This document shows, piece after piece, positions 35,333 to 46,650 of a DNA stretch of 64,000 nt. Below the pieces are notes generated by a model. The model was not told the origin of the DNA and made no database searches. It saw nothing but the letters and a program-made list of their open reading frames with translations. Numbering within the stretch: the stretch's first letter is position 1; each line of letters begins with the position of its first letter. Location: positions 1,116,001 to 1,180,000 of the forward strand of contig JAPEUQ010000008.1 of the NCBI GenBank assembly GCA_027946365.1. The letters are read 5' to 3'. The position numbers were made by a program, and so were the translations under genes. The DNA comes from Kalmusia sp. IMI 367209. Taxonomy: Eukaryota > Ascomycota > Dothideomycetes > Pleosporales > Didymosphaeriaceae.

Positions 35333-37675
35333 GGAAGAGCGGTCGTCCATCTCCCTTGGTCAGTATCAGACAAGAATCGGCCAAGGCCTGTATTCTCATC
35401 AGAGTCCCAGTATATTCTCATAGCATCTAGCCGCAAGGTCGAGAGGTATTCGAACATAACGAGTCACCTGGCAAGTGTCATGATACAAAATTACGGTGTC
35501 TATGCCGATCTGGGGTACTGTTGCCCCGCATCATGGCTGCCGACTGCCGATACGAACGCATGAACTGATATGCCACGACAACGGGCGAAGCACCCTTCTC
35601 CCGATCCTATCGATCAGAGATACGGCGTTGCATCTTGGACGGAGCTTCACGATCGCTCCCTTCCTCGCCAGTTCCGCGGAGGAGAGCTGGGCAGACTAGG
35701 ACCACAATGGGAGTCTTTGCGCTAGGCTGAGCGCCACCATGACCCGTTCGATAACAAGCGATTGAGTCAATTCGAAAGTGATACACAAGTCTAAAAGTTA
35801 ATATTTGCTTACTTTAAAAGAGTTCCTTTTGTCGAAGCGATTTCCTTTTTCGATCGCGCAGGGGAGATATGCAGCCACCGAGAATCGCCGAACCACCACA
35901 GAACAAACGCCCAACGAGGCTCTGCAGCGCGTCATATCCTGCATAACTTCAACGAGTCTCTAGGTTCATTCATGCATAGAGTCACAGTCACGTCTTTTTA
36001 AGCTTCTCACCTCTCGAGTCTCGTCACGCATCCAGTCTCAATCTCCGTGTGCCCGCCAGGCTACAATGTCGCGTCGGGTTTACTTTCTCTCCCATTGCGA
36101 TAAACTTTCGCCTGATACTTTCCGCTGCAGGTATCGGTTGGTTTGGCCGTGCATGGTGACGAATAGCATTGTCGCTCGACCGAACGACTGCTACACAAGA
36201 GGTGATACCACAGGTAATACAGCTCTGATCAACCTTGTTCCCAGTTAGGAGCTTGGAAGCAGAGTGACCCCTTCTGCCTCGAGCCTGTCTCACAGCTTGC
36301 GTACCATAGTACTTGGATGCATAATCGACTCGGTCTGCCGGGTACGGTTGCAAGCAAATAAAGCCGCCGCCGCTTACGATACCGGTGATACCGAGATCGG
36401 TGAGAGAGCTGTACGTTCTACTGCGTTTGTCGCAGTGGTTGGTGCTCCCAAAATACACACAGACTCCTACGCCTTGTAGGAGCCGAATCCTTGCCTATCA
36501 CATTCTTTGGGACAACATTAGCAATTCGGAGAAAAGTGGTACGCCACTAAACGTTTCTCTATGGAACACGCGGATTTGGGTTCACGCGACAAGATCGGCC
36601 TCCGCTGGGCTCCATGTGCGGAGTCTGTCGACGTGCGCTTTTGTCGGCTACGTGTCATTCTCAGCTTCTGCGTGGCACGCTACTTTCTCCCGATCGTCGC
36701 CACGGAAGACAATGCCTCACCGCAGGCGCAGCATTATGGATAGCAGATAACCCAAAGACCTGGACAGTGGGAATCCTTTGGTGGCCCCATTTCAATCTAT
36801 AAAATGAGCTTACTTGATGCAGCACTGATGCCGTGTCATGATGAGCTGTCATCGATGACCGCCTCCAGCGCGGAACGCGATATAGCTCATCAGCACCTGT
36901 GGGATATGGAATCTTGTGGTAGTGGGGCGACATGTCCCCCTCACCGGTCGTATCGACGAGGACTGTACCCCTTTCGTTTCAGAGTTTCTCAATTCTCAGC
37001 AGGGTGTGGGCATCGGCGCTGATCTGCTTTTGGGGATCCACAGTGCAGAAAAAGGAAACAAAACACAGCCGTCCTGGGCAGCCCTGTTTCCTGCGCGCGT
37101 TCGGGCATTTGGATTTTCTAGTGGCGTCTGGTCAATTTGCCAAGGTGCCTGAAAGCTGCCAATTAGTGTTCTTTCCCGGCATGTCATGACGCGAAGGACC
37201 GTTTTGACCGGAAGGGCCAATATACCAATTACGAGGTTCCATCCCAAGCGGCGGGAAGTGGGTACACGTTACGAGCGGCTGCAGCCGTCGATTGCATGCG
37301 CGAGGCTCGAGAACTACGGAGGGAACAAAGCGCATCGTCGCCGGGGAACGCGGAAACGAAGGCGCGCTTGCGGTGCCAGCTATGCGGGTGCGACCGTATC
37401 CCAAAAAGCTTGACGGGGAAGCGCCGGGGAAGCGGGTGCGTGGCCGCCGAGTAAGCGTCTAGCTCTTTACGGCGTCTTCGCGTTGGCTGCATGTGTCGGG
37501 CCGCCAGACATCGCAAAGACAGGGCGGCCTCGTGGTTACACAGCGCGCACTGGCAATGCAGCGGTGAATCCAGGTCGGCAGCCTCTTGGTTCATATACTT
37601 GGTGTTTGCCCACCAGCCCACGCATGTACGACCGTTTGTTTTCGAGGGTATATTTACACCCGCCCGCTCCTCACA
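35333..37675. other. 2.3-kb region between divergent cluster genes, no supported gene
   Basis: Many medium frames (up to 144 codons, such as 36024-36458 minus) overlap each other on both strands. None shows a motif. The region lies between the divergently transcribed acyl-CoA synthetase and BAHD genes, so it must contain both promoters. Its length is more than two promoters normally need, and it may hide decayed sequence. Confidence 0.5.
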
Positions 37676-39401
37676 ATGGCTACAGGACTTGCCACTACAC
37701 TGCTGCACACTCCTTCTTCCAGTTTTCGTTCCTCCCAAACGTTCCCGATGATACTCAAAACCCCCACGCCCCAAGAGGAAACGCTGTGCCTGTCCGCCCT
37801 GGACCAGAATACCGTCCGCGTCTATACGCAAGTGTTTCTAATCTTTCCGTTTCCGGATAAGAACCAAGCTGGAATCGCGATCCAGGCACTGCAGCGTGGT
37901 CTTCATGCAACCCTAGGAAGCTTTCCTTTTCTGGCAGGCAACCTCAGCCTCGCCGATGACGAGTCTGGAAAATTGGTTCTCACATATCCCACAGAGGTGC
38001 CCGATCTAAAACAATCTGGGCTTTTTGCGTCGAACTTTAAATCGTCATTTGAAGCCTACGAAAAGCTCAAAAAGGAAGGCATGCCGCCAAGCGCATTTCC
38101 TGGAAGCAAGTTCCGCCCCGACGACTTTGCAAACTACCCTGGCATTCCCTCTGATGGCGAAGGCATTGTCGACTTCAGTAATGGGAATCAGGCCCCCGCC
38201 ATGCGAGTTCAAGCGGATTTCATTCCGGGAGGCCTGGTCTTAAGCACATATGTGCACCATGCTGTCATGGACTGTAAGGGTATCAACATCTTTTGGAAGT
38301 GCTTTGCTGGCAACATTTCCGACACAATGCCAGAGGACCGAGTAATGAGCATGCCAGGTAGGAAATGGTTCCCTTTTGCTAGCCAACACTGGCTTACTCT
38401 TGCAGCACCGGACTATGTCCTCAATCAGTTGACCATGCGGCAGAGAGTGAACGAACGAGCTCCTACCTTCGCTCGCGGTCAAGTACCACCCGCCGAAGCT
38501 TACGTAGACGGGGCTTTCAAATACCAAAAACACCTACCGGATGATACGCAGTGTTCCTTGAAGTACTTCCTCATTTCCGCTGCTCGCATCCGTGGTTACC
38601 GTGACCACTTGAAGCAGTACTTCCCCGACACTTCACCACCTACCATCTGCAACGTGCTGGCCGCTTTGCTATGGATCCACGTCACACGAGCAAGGGCGTT
38701 TCGACGAGGGAATTGCGGGCATGAGATGACGAATATTGGCATCGCCACCGACCTACGCACGAGGATGGATCCCCCTCCCCCGCTGGAAGACACGTACACC
38801 GGCAACATGGCGATCTTTTCGAAGGGAACACTCAGGGTACAAGATATCATAGCCGATAACGTGTAAGTGTCAGCTTAGCTTTTGCCTCTTGCTTCCTTGC
38901 ACCAGACCGTCATCATCTTCACACCTCGTCAATGCTCGTGTCAGAACATTCACCTTGACATTACTAACATGTGGCTTAGGGTGACGGAGAAGACCATTGT
39001 TCACACTATCAAAGAGGTACGGGACACCATTTCAAAGGTGGACAATGAGTGGGTCTCGAGGCACCTCGGGTTCTTCAAGGCCATCGATAAGATCACAGAC
39101 ACGGAGTGTGGCCTGGCGTTTCGATTCGGGATGGATATTTACATCACATCTTGGATGAACTTCGGGGCGGACCTGCAGTGGGGCATACCGGGTACCGATT
39201 TGAACGCGGAGTCTCTTGGTGGGCGACCGGAGTTCATACGACGATCGTATGGCCCTTCGGATGGCGGCATGATGATCATGCCTCGCCGCCGCCACACGGC
39301 GAACGGTGAAGAGGCACCGTATGAGGTCATGGTGAGACTGGCGACGGTCGACATGGAGCGACTCCTGGCGGAGGAGGGGGGGGACTGTCCACTTGGGCTG
39401 A
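37676..39401 (+). CDS. BAHD-family acyltransferase
   Basis: Exons 37676-38862 and 38980 onward are joined across a 117-nt intron with branch TTACTAACAT. The catalytic motif of the BAHD/transferase family is STYVHHAVMDCKG, with HxxxD at residues 195-199. PFLAGNLSLADD near residue 84 and NFGADLQWG near the end (in place of DFGWG) also fit. Relatives acylate alcohols or amines with acyl-CoA, for example trichothecene 3-O-acetyltransferase. As read, the frame runs on to 40099 with tail sequence unlike the family. A run of eight G (39376-39383) precedes the change. With seven, the protein stops at 39401 after EEGGTVHLG and has about 536 residues, the normal length. I give that end, but it depends on the run length. 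Confidence 0.8.
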
Positions 39402-40236
39402 ACGCATTATCTAGTGAGCTGTCGTCAGGTACCACAGCGGCAACTGGGCGCCAGCGCAACGAGGACCACGTCGTGGCGTGGCATGGAGCACCCTGGCCCA
39501 TATGCATACACAAAGTCTGGAGTTCCGCACCTGTGTATGTTTTGGGGCTGGGCACGAATATCTCTTTTGGCAAAGTATGCACGGCGTTTTCTAAGGCATA
39601 TGCATCCCGGAGGATTAGGGGTTATTTCTTTTCCGCAGCGTCTCGGCATCTGATATCCTGTACAATTACCATGAGCGTCTGTCTCTACCGACAGGCCTTT
39701 TCCATGTATCTTGAGCGGGGTCTCGACTCTCTTGGGACAAGAGGTATAGATTTTTTACGACGATCACATTGCAATGCGATACGAAGCGTGTCAGCTAAGC
39801 ATCGAGGGAAGAGGCACGGGCCAAGCTTACGGGTCCGGGTCATTTGCCCTGTCCAGACCCCCTGGCATGGCTTTGTACAGGGCTGTCACTCATGTCTCCA
39901 ACGTCAGCTACACGAATTCCACGTCTCACCTCCATGTTCAGAATCCCCCCGAACCCAGCGTCTCACGTCAAGTGGCGTAGCTGCCTTGGACACTCCTTGT
40001 ATGCGAAGCTGTCCCCCGGATGCGCTTACCGAGGGGTTGCCGCGCCGTGCGGGGCTCCACGGCCCTGACGACCAACAGCGCGTAGCAACGCGCGACTAGA
40101 CATCTACCCTTTTCGGCCGCCCGAGGCTGCAGGCCATTCTGTATCATGTTTTACTGTTTCATGCCCGGGGATGTGAGCTGTTCTACGCTTCTTTTCCTGT
40201 TCGGAGTCGGACGCGTATGCTGCCGCCCCCTTCACC
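39402..40236. other. Intergenic (or 3' extension of the acyltransferase frame)
   Basis: The acyltransferase frame stays open to 40099 without family-like sequence. Otherwise this is 3' flank and the promoter side of the acyl-CoA oxidase. Confidence 0.45.
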
Positions 40237-42762
40237 ATGGCGGATTTTACGGATGGCCTCCAGCCGCGCTACGACGGGGCCACGATTCTGCAGGCTGAGC
40301 GTGGCGGCTCGCATCTCAGCGTACACGAGCTGTCAAAGCACCTCCTGTCTCGCGACGACTTTCTCCGGCGCCAGGAGAGGGTGCTCACGGTGCTGAGCAA
40401 AGAGAAGCTGTTCAGCAAGGATCAGCAGATGAATCTCAGCCGGCCACAACGCTACCATCTGGGCCTCGCCCGCGCCAAAGCAATCGTGAGGCTTGCGAGG
40501 AAGCAGGGCTGGGACCACGAGGACGTCAAGATGGCCGAATATCTCAATGACGAAATGAGCCCCTTCCATCTCCACATGACCATGTTTGGTAAGCCACAGC
40601 CCCAACTCACACTCGAGTCTGTGTAACCTAGGCGTAAGGCCAGACGTCTGACCTGACTGACATGACCGAATTGACTGAACTGACCCCTGGTTGTATCATG
40701 CAGTCACGACGATACGCGAGCAAGGCTCTGCCGCGCAAAAGCAATTCTGGCTGCCGCGCATCCTCGACCACGACATCATAGGCTGCTACGCGCAGACCGA
40801 ACTCGGTCACGGGAGCAATGTCAAGGGCCTCGAGACCATCGCCAAGTGGGACCCCGTGAAGCGGGAATTCGACATCCACAGCCCGCATTTGACGGCGAGC
40901 AAGTGGTGGAATGGCGGCTTGGGCCGCACCGCGACGCATGCCGTATGTCCCGGTTTCCTTCTCTTCACCGCGTCCTTCGTCCTTCGTCCCTCGTTATATC
41001 GAATCGCGCGCCACGTGTAACCTCCCCGAGCCTTGAAGTAGCGCTAGCTAATTGCCTCTCGTCTACAGATTGTCGTCGCACAGCTCCTACTTCCGAAATC
41101 TCCACCTCACAGTGCTCACGCCGATGCCGAGCACTATGTTTCACACGGCCCGCAGACCTTCGTCGTGCAGATCCGTGACCGCGTCTCTCACCAGCCACTG
41201 CAGGGCATCGCCGTGGGCGACATCGGCCCGAAATACGGCTACGCTAGCATGGACAACGGGTACATGTTGTTCGACCATTATCGTGCGCCCGAGGACGCCC
41301 TGCTGTCTCGGTATGCAGGCGTCTCGGACGAGGGCACGCTAGTGCGCAGAGGGCATCCCGCCGTCGTGTACGGCAGCCTTACTTTTGTGCGGGCTCAGAT
41401 CATCATGCATGCGAGGCTGGTGCTTGCGAGGGCGGTAACCGTCGCGGTACGGTACTGTGCCGTGAGGCGTCAGTTTCGCGACCGCGATGCTGATCCGACC
41501 CCCACGTCGTCCCGTGATCGTCAACAGGACCGACCTGAGATGCAAGTCCTGGACTATCCGACCGTACAAGTCCGGATCCTCCCTCTGTTAGCTGCTACGC
41601 TGGCACTGCATTATACGGGGGAGTACATGTACGCGTTGTACCACCGCAGCAGAAACGCGATTGAGGAGGGGGAGTTCGGTCCGCTGGCCGCGTTACACGG
41701 CGTCAGTAGCGGCCTGAAGAGTCTGTGTACGACGATGGCGGCGGATGGCATCGAGATTTGTAGACGGGCTATGGGCGGCCACGGATTCGGCGGTGGAAGT
41801 GGACTGGTGGGTCTCAATGCGGAGTGAGTCACAACCCGACTCTACCTTACTTCTTCTCCTTCTCCTTCTGCTCTGCTGCAGGGTACCACTGCAGGGTATC
41901 GTGCCACGAAGGGCAATCGATAGGAATCGCGAACGCGAGATCTCGTGTGCTCTGATCTTGATGACGCTAAATCGCTGCGCACAGCTATCTCTCCAAGCCC
42001 ACCGTCGAAGGTGACAATTGGGATGATCACACAGCAGGTCGCAGCCTACCTGATCAAAAAAATGGCCTCACGCGCCCGGAACCCTCATGCAGCATCGGAA
42101 GACGCTACAGACGACGTGTTTATTTCCTATCTCCGCAGCCGCGAGCACCACTGCGCGCAGACGTTCCTCAACCCAGACAACTCCATGGACGATGCCGCCC
42201 TCGTCCAGATCTTCCAATGGCGCACTGCAGCCCTCTCGCACGCTGCCTACACGGCACGCGTCACACAGAAAAAGGCCTGGACCCCCATGATGATCCAGCT
42301 GCACTCCCTCTCTCGCGCCTTTTCCGAGTCCATCCTCGTGTCCACCTTCTTCGACGCCCTGTCCTCCCCCGCTGTAACCGCCCTGTCCCCCCCTGCCCCT
42401 TCCGTCTTACGCACCTGCTTCCGCCTCTTCACGTTGCACACCCTCTCCCAATCATCTACATCTTTCCTCCTTGCTGGTTCCATCCCGCAGTCTGCGTTAG
42501 AAGCGCTAGACGAGAAGATGTTAGAGCTGATGGGCGAGTTGCGGCCGCATGCGGTCAAGCTTGTAGATGCGTGGGCGGTGCCAGATTGGCTGCTTGATAG
42601 TGCGCTGGGGAGGTACGACGGGAGGGTGTACGAGGAGCTGTTTGAGCGCGCGCATCGGAGGAATCCGCTCAACGGGGAGACGTTCAACGTTGATTGGAGG
42701 AGTGAGGAGATTGTGCTTGGGAGCGGCGATGGGGGGGGAAAGATGTGCTTGCCAAATTGTAA
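40237..42762 (+). CDS. Acyl-CoA oxidase, frame broken near the 3' end
   Basis: Four exons (40237-40588, 40704-40942, 41069-41823, 41985 onward) with introns of 115, 126 and 161 nt follow a peroxisomal acyl-CoA oxidase. Key stretches are IIGCYAQTELGHGSNVKGLE (flavin and substrate region), ASKWWNGGLGRTATHA, GDIGPKYGYASMDNGYM and AMGGHGFGGGSGL. Exon 4 begins YLSKPTVEGDN and then loses frame at three G (42020-42022). Dropping one G gives NWMITQQVAAYLIKKM, a perfect family continuation. The last codons pass eight G (42731-42738). Read in the frame as printed, the protein ends PNCNG. In the frame reached with six or nine G it ends VLAKL with stop at 42760-42762, a PTS1. The enzyme makes trans-2-enoyl-CoA and hydrogen peroxide in beta-oxidation. 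Confidence 0.8.
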
Positions 42763-42862
42763 TGGATAGTCAATTTACGTGTCATGATCGTCTTCTTCTG
42801 ATAGACATCTCAGAGCTTTTGCATGGTGCCGGCCTCTCTGGTTCAATTGCATTTGTATGGCC

Positions 42863-44049
42863 TCAGTGTATGTTCAGATAGGCACACACGAAGCCCATGC
42901 CCGACTCTGGCAGACATTCACAAACCATCACATTGACCTCTCTAATCTCCTGCCTCAGCACCTCTGCCGCGCTGCCTGCGTGCCCCAACCACTCCACGTC
43001 CTCCTCCCTCTGCTCGCCGATCTTCTCCAGCACCGCGAGCATGGCATCAGCCAGCAGATCGCGACCGCTCAGCTTATCGGCCCGCATCCTCATAGTCCTG
43101 CTGATGCTTTCCCTGTCGGGACATGCGGCCTCGTCGGCATAGCACCGCATTACGTCCATGCCTACACCGCTCTCCGAGTGTACGCAGACGAGACGTAGGA
43201 TGTGGGCTAGTGCCATCAGGGCGACGTAACGTATCGCAAAGCTTGCATTGGGGCTTATGCCTACGTGGAAGACGGTGAGGATGCGCGGCTTGATTTTGGT
43301 GGTGTAGATCGCTTGAGCGTCGGGAGTGGAGTGTGTGTCGTGTCTGGGTGGTGGGTTGGTTGTAGGTGGGAGGCGATGGAGCGGACGTGGCGGGCAAAGT
43401 CGGGGTCGAGACTCGTTGGGTCGGGTGCGTGGTTGGGTTTGTGTGCTTCGTGATGTAGGGCCGTTATCCTGCGGTATTCTTGTTGGCGGGCAAGCTCGGC
43501 TTTGAGGTGATTTGCTTTGCCGCGTTGTTCTAGGAGCTGCCATTCGCGTTGGACTCTGAGTGCTTCGTTTAATTTGCGCTGGTCGATGTCTCCTTGGCGT
43601 GCTTGTTCTATCTGGTGCGTGTATTCTGCGTTATGCACGTTTTGTGTTTGGTATGGGTCTGATACGAATAATGATTGTTCGTTACTATTCTTCTGTATTT
43701 TATGTGGTTGCTTCACGTCCACTGGTATATCTGCTATTCGCCTCTGCTTTGTTCCAGATCTACCTACTTTCATGAGTCTGATGGCCGCATGGGCAGTTTT
43801 ATAGTATGTTTGTGAAGGTGTAGTCGAAGCCTCGGGTATACGAGTAGTTGCGCTTGAGGCTTCAGGATTAGCCTGTGAGGGAAATATTGACGTGTGTCTA
43901 GGCGTACGACTAGTATTCGTTTTAGATGATAAGGTTTGTTGGACAGGTGTTGGTAGGGTATTTACGGAGCTTGACGGAGCAAGTAAACGGAGAGGGGCAT
44001 TTGTGTGGTGGGAGGGTGTTCGTGGATGTGTGAATCGAGATTCTGACAT
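42863..44049 (-). CDS. Orphan protein, two overlapping frames, unknown function
   Basis: A 262-codon frame starts at 44049 (MSESRFTHPRTPSHH) and a second frame overlaps it and continues to 42863. The first is rich in Ser, Thr and Pro, then has a helical, coiled-coil-like stretch (EYTHQIEQARQGDIDQRKLN, LARQQEYRRITALHHEA). The second frame adds a more globular part (FAIRYVALMALAHILRLV). The two may be one gene with a frame change near 43310, or two chance overlaps. I recognise no family. The neighbour at 44157-44369 has an AT-hook, and such pairs can belong to mobile elements; I saw no transposase, helicase or reverse transcriptase. Confidence 0.45.
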
Positions 44050-44156
44050 TCATGATGTAGCGAAACAATGTTGATAATCGTTTATCAGATTTATGGAGGA
44101 AGAGGGGATGTAGCTGAGACTACCGACAATTGACGGTGCGTCGTTGTTCCATTGAG

Positions 44157-44369
44157 CTACACGTTATTAGCATTATGGATAATGGGTAGGCTGCGCGCAC
44201 AGTTCGACGATCGGCTATCTTGAGTATTCACGAGATCAAGGTTGCGCGCCTTCTTCCTTTTGTAAGCTCTAACATTGACTTTGCGCTTTGCGACTAGGCG
44301 TTCAGCCTGAGTGGTATACTTCGGAGGTCGACCACGCCGCGAAGTCTTTGTGGGTGGTGTTTGTATCAT
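44157..44369 (-). CDS. Small basic AT-hook protein
   Basis: A 70-codon frame begins MIQTPPTKTSRRGRPPKYTT and continues AERLVAKRKVNVRAYKRKKA. RGRPPK is a textbook AT-hook for the minor groove of AT-rich DNA, followed by a basic helix. Similar short basic segments are often seen near fungal repeat elements. The frame is short and could be one exon of a larger or broken gene; it lies about 100 nt upstream of the 44049 frame on the same strand. Function is not assignable beyond probable DNA binding. Confidence 0.45.
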   Translation of the reverse strand: MIQTPPTKTSRRGRPPKYTTQAERLVAKRKVNVRAYKRKKARNLDLVNTQDSRSSNCARSLPIIHNANNV

Positions 44370-44783
44370 AGTGTATACTCCTACCGACGAGGTATGGACA
44401 TCTAGCGATCCGATAGGCGTATATCACTAATTTTTAGAGGTTTTTCAATGGATGCGGCCCAAAAAGATGATATCGGGCAATTGGTCGTTTATTGAGGTTG
44501 TGGGGAAGAGGGGTGGTCGCGACGCTAGATCCACAACCTTGAAACGCGCCACGCTATTGACACGACATCACGTGCAACATCATTATCATCGGCGCGTCGC
44601 GTCTCCATCAATTCCCTGCATCAACAAGTTCGAAAACCACTGACCGAAAAAATCTAAAGAGTGGGTCCTTACTGGGAGGAACGCTAACAGGTTCCTATTT
44701 TCTCCCGTAGTCACCTTGGATACACGATTCGCGCGTAGCATCCTTAACTTTTTTCTCCCCTTTACCGTCTCGAGTCTACCGTG

Positions 44784-45647
44784 ATGGCAACAGACCACCC
44801 TCACAAGCGCCAGCGGATCGACCCTGAACCCACTATCACACACCACGTTATTCACTACGCTGTCTCTTGTCCGACTAGTACTGTTGCTCCGCCCACATTT
44901 ACCAATGCCCATGTAGCTACCGCACAGCTGCATGCCATCCACCCCGATGATCTCTGAACAATTTCCTCGCTTTTTGATGACATTATTCGCGAGACGCTAT
45001 ATCACGCGACGATGGGAGTGGCGACACACTCGCAGCTCCAATTTCGTATCCTTCACATGCATCATCAACGCAGGCACGCGCAAGCCGAAATAAAGCGCTT
45101 CCAACGCGAAACGAAGCGCGTCATTTCTTTCACACGCGACGTCGAACACATCGAGGCGTGGCTACATAATAATCACCCTAATTTACATCGACAAACGAGT
45201 CTCCACCTCGGCCATCAACCTCTGTACGAGAAAAATCTGGCCCGAACTGGACAAGATCAGAGAGAAGGCAACGAAAGAGCACGCAAATTTCGGCACAAAA
45301 TGCAATGCATTGAGAGCCATGAACGGGATTGCAAAGACTATGTGTATACACAAAGACGGTGCGATCGGGTGTAATGTGATTTGTTCCTTCAAGTCTGAAG
45401 ATGATCATGTCTCTAGGAACATGCTTGCGGACTCGAATCGATGAGTTGGGAGGAAGCGGAGAAGGCGGAGGAACAGCAATTTGATGGTGTGACGTTAGTA
45501 TTGGACATTAAGCGAGTATGGGAAATGGGATATGATGATCGTCATGGGCCGGCATTCCAGAGTCTCGAGAGAGTGTTGGAAGTTATAGGAGTGGATATGC
45601 CTGATTCACTTCCAGGTACACCATCGATCAAATTTGAAAAGGGCTAG
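44784..45647 (+). pseudogene. Orphan gene, broken
   Basis: Starting at ATG 44784, a protein-like frame reads MATDHPHKRQRIDPEPT, meets a TGA just after HAIHPDDL, and continues in the same frame with TISSLFDDIIRETLYHATMG and a charged helical part to 45374. A second frame from about 45190 reads IWPELDKIREKATKEHANF and later CNVICSFKSEDDHVSRN. A third at 45441-45647 reads SWEEAEKAEEQQFDGVTLVL. Together these look like one protein with a stop and two frame changes. I recognise no family. It lies opposite the two orphan minus-strand frames with a short divergent spacer. Confidence 0.4.
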
Positions 45648-46145
45648 ACGTACATTGGCCGAAATTTCCCAGGTCATACAAGATAAGACATGAGCTATCC
45701 ACAATCTTTTCCAAATATTCAATGAAGACTTTCTTGAAGTCTTGAATGTTCAGACACTTTTTGCCTCTACAATGCAAAGTTTCCCTCTCGTCTCTTCTGC
45801 CCGACGCACACTTATCTCCCTACTACCAAATCTTCTTGGAATTGGCCAACACACTGTGCAGACGGCCTTGACGTTCGAAGTCAGGTTCTCCTCTTGAATA
45901 TGACTCTTTCAGGTCTGTGTAATGCTCGATTTGTTTCTTCAAAGGTGTGAGTATCGGTTTCGTGCACAACTCTTTTGATGATAATTGTGGATCAATGAAG
46001 CGACAAGTACGATAGAGGTTGCTGGTACGAGTACATGGTACGACTTTTGTTAGAGACAAAGGTATGACACTGGTTTAAATATATATACAAATAATGGCAG
46101 ACTATCTACCATTTGCAATCCAAACCCCCCACCATAATTCCCCAA
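45648..46145. other. Intergenic, no recognised gene
   Basis: Only a 78-codon minus-strand frame at 45823-46059 without similarity. AT-rich near 46080. Confidence 0.5.
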
Positions 46146-46650
46146 TCATAGTCTAAGCGTCAAAAATTTGGAAAGCACGGTATGGTGTCTATCAGCAGTC
46201 AGCATTTGTCCAGTCACTATCTTTTTACAAGCATCAATACTAACGTCAGCCGGCGCGGTGTAACACTGCTTTGAGACAGTCACATCAATCATCGGCTCAG
46301 CGCTTGCACAGTAGTCATCGCCCCAAGCAACCATTCTCTTGCCATTCTCTTCGAGCTGCCATGGGCGAAACGATGCGATGTCTGCGTAGAAGCTGTAGCA
46401 GCCCATATCTCCACTGGAAGAAGTCTCGTAGTCGGCATTGTCATCTGACTGGAAGGTTCCCACCGGAGTGCAAGAGCCCGTGAAGGCGGATAAAAAGCTA
46501 TAAGGCATTAGTCAGTGCAATAGATCATAACGCGTACGTTGTGCAATGAGAAGAGGGAACAAGGAGCAAAATACGAGTAACGTACACAGAAGAAGCGTAA
46601 GCTTGTGATGCTGCGAGAGCAAGCGTGCTGATGACGATTGAGGTGCGCAT
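46146..46650 (-). CDS. Small secreted protein
   Basis: Two exons (46586-46650 and 46146-46497), with an 88-nt intron carrying a CACTGACTAA branch region, give 138 residues. The first exon encodes a signal peptide (MRTSIVISTLALAASQAYAS) and the splice falls just after it, as often in fungal secreted proteins. The mature part of about 118 residues has five Cys (in GSCTP, DMGCYSF, DDYCAS, KQCYT, DACKK), so at most two disulphides and one free Cys. No known fold is recognised. Small secreted cysteine-containing proteins of plant-associated fungi include effectors, but nothing here shows that role. Repeats and pseudogenes around it fit a fast-evolving neighbourhood. Confidence 0.7.

Noticed and set aside
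37229..37831. 200-codon minus-strand frame
   Set aside because: Antisense to the start of the BAHD gene, which has strong family evidence. No motif of its own.
44106..44162. tRNA-like inverted arms (ATGTAGC ... GCTACAC) with TAGCTCAATGG on the minus strand
   Set aside because: The distance between arms is about 20 nt too short for a tRNA, and there is no T-loop (GTTCRA-type) sequence. Probably a chance or repeat-derived inverted repeat.
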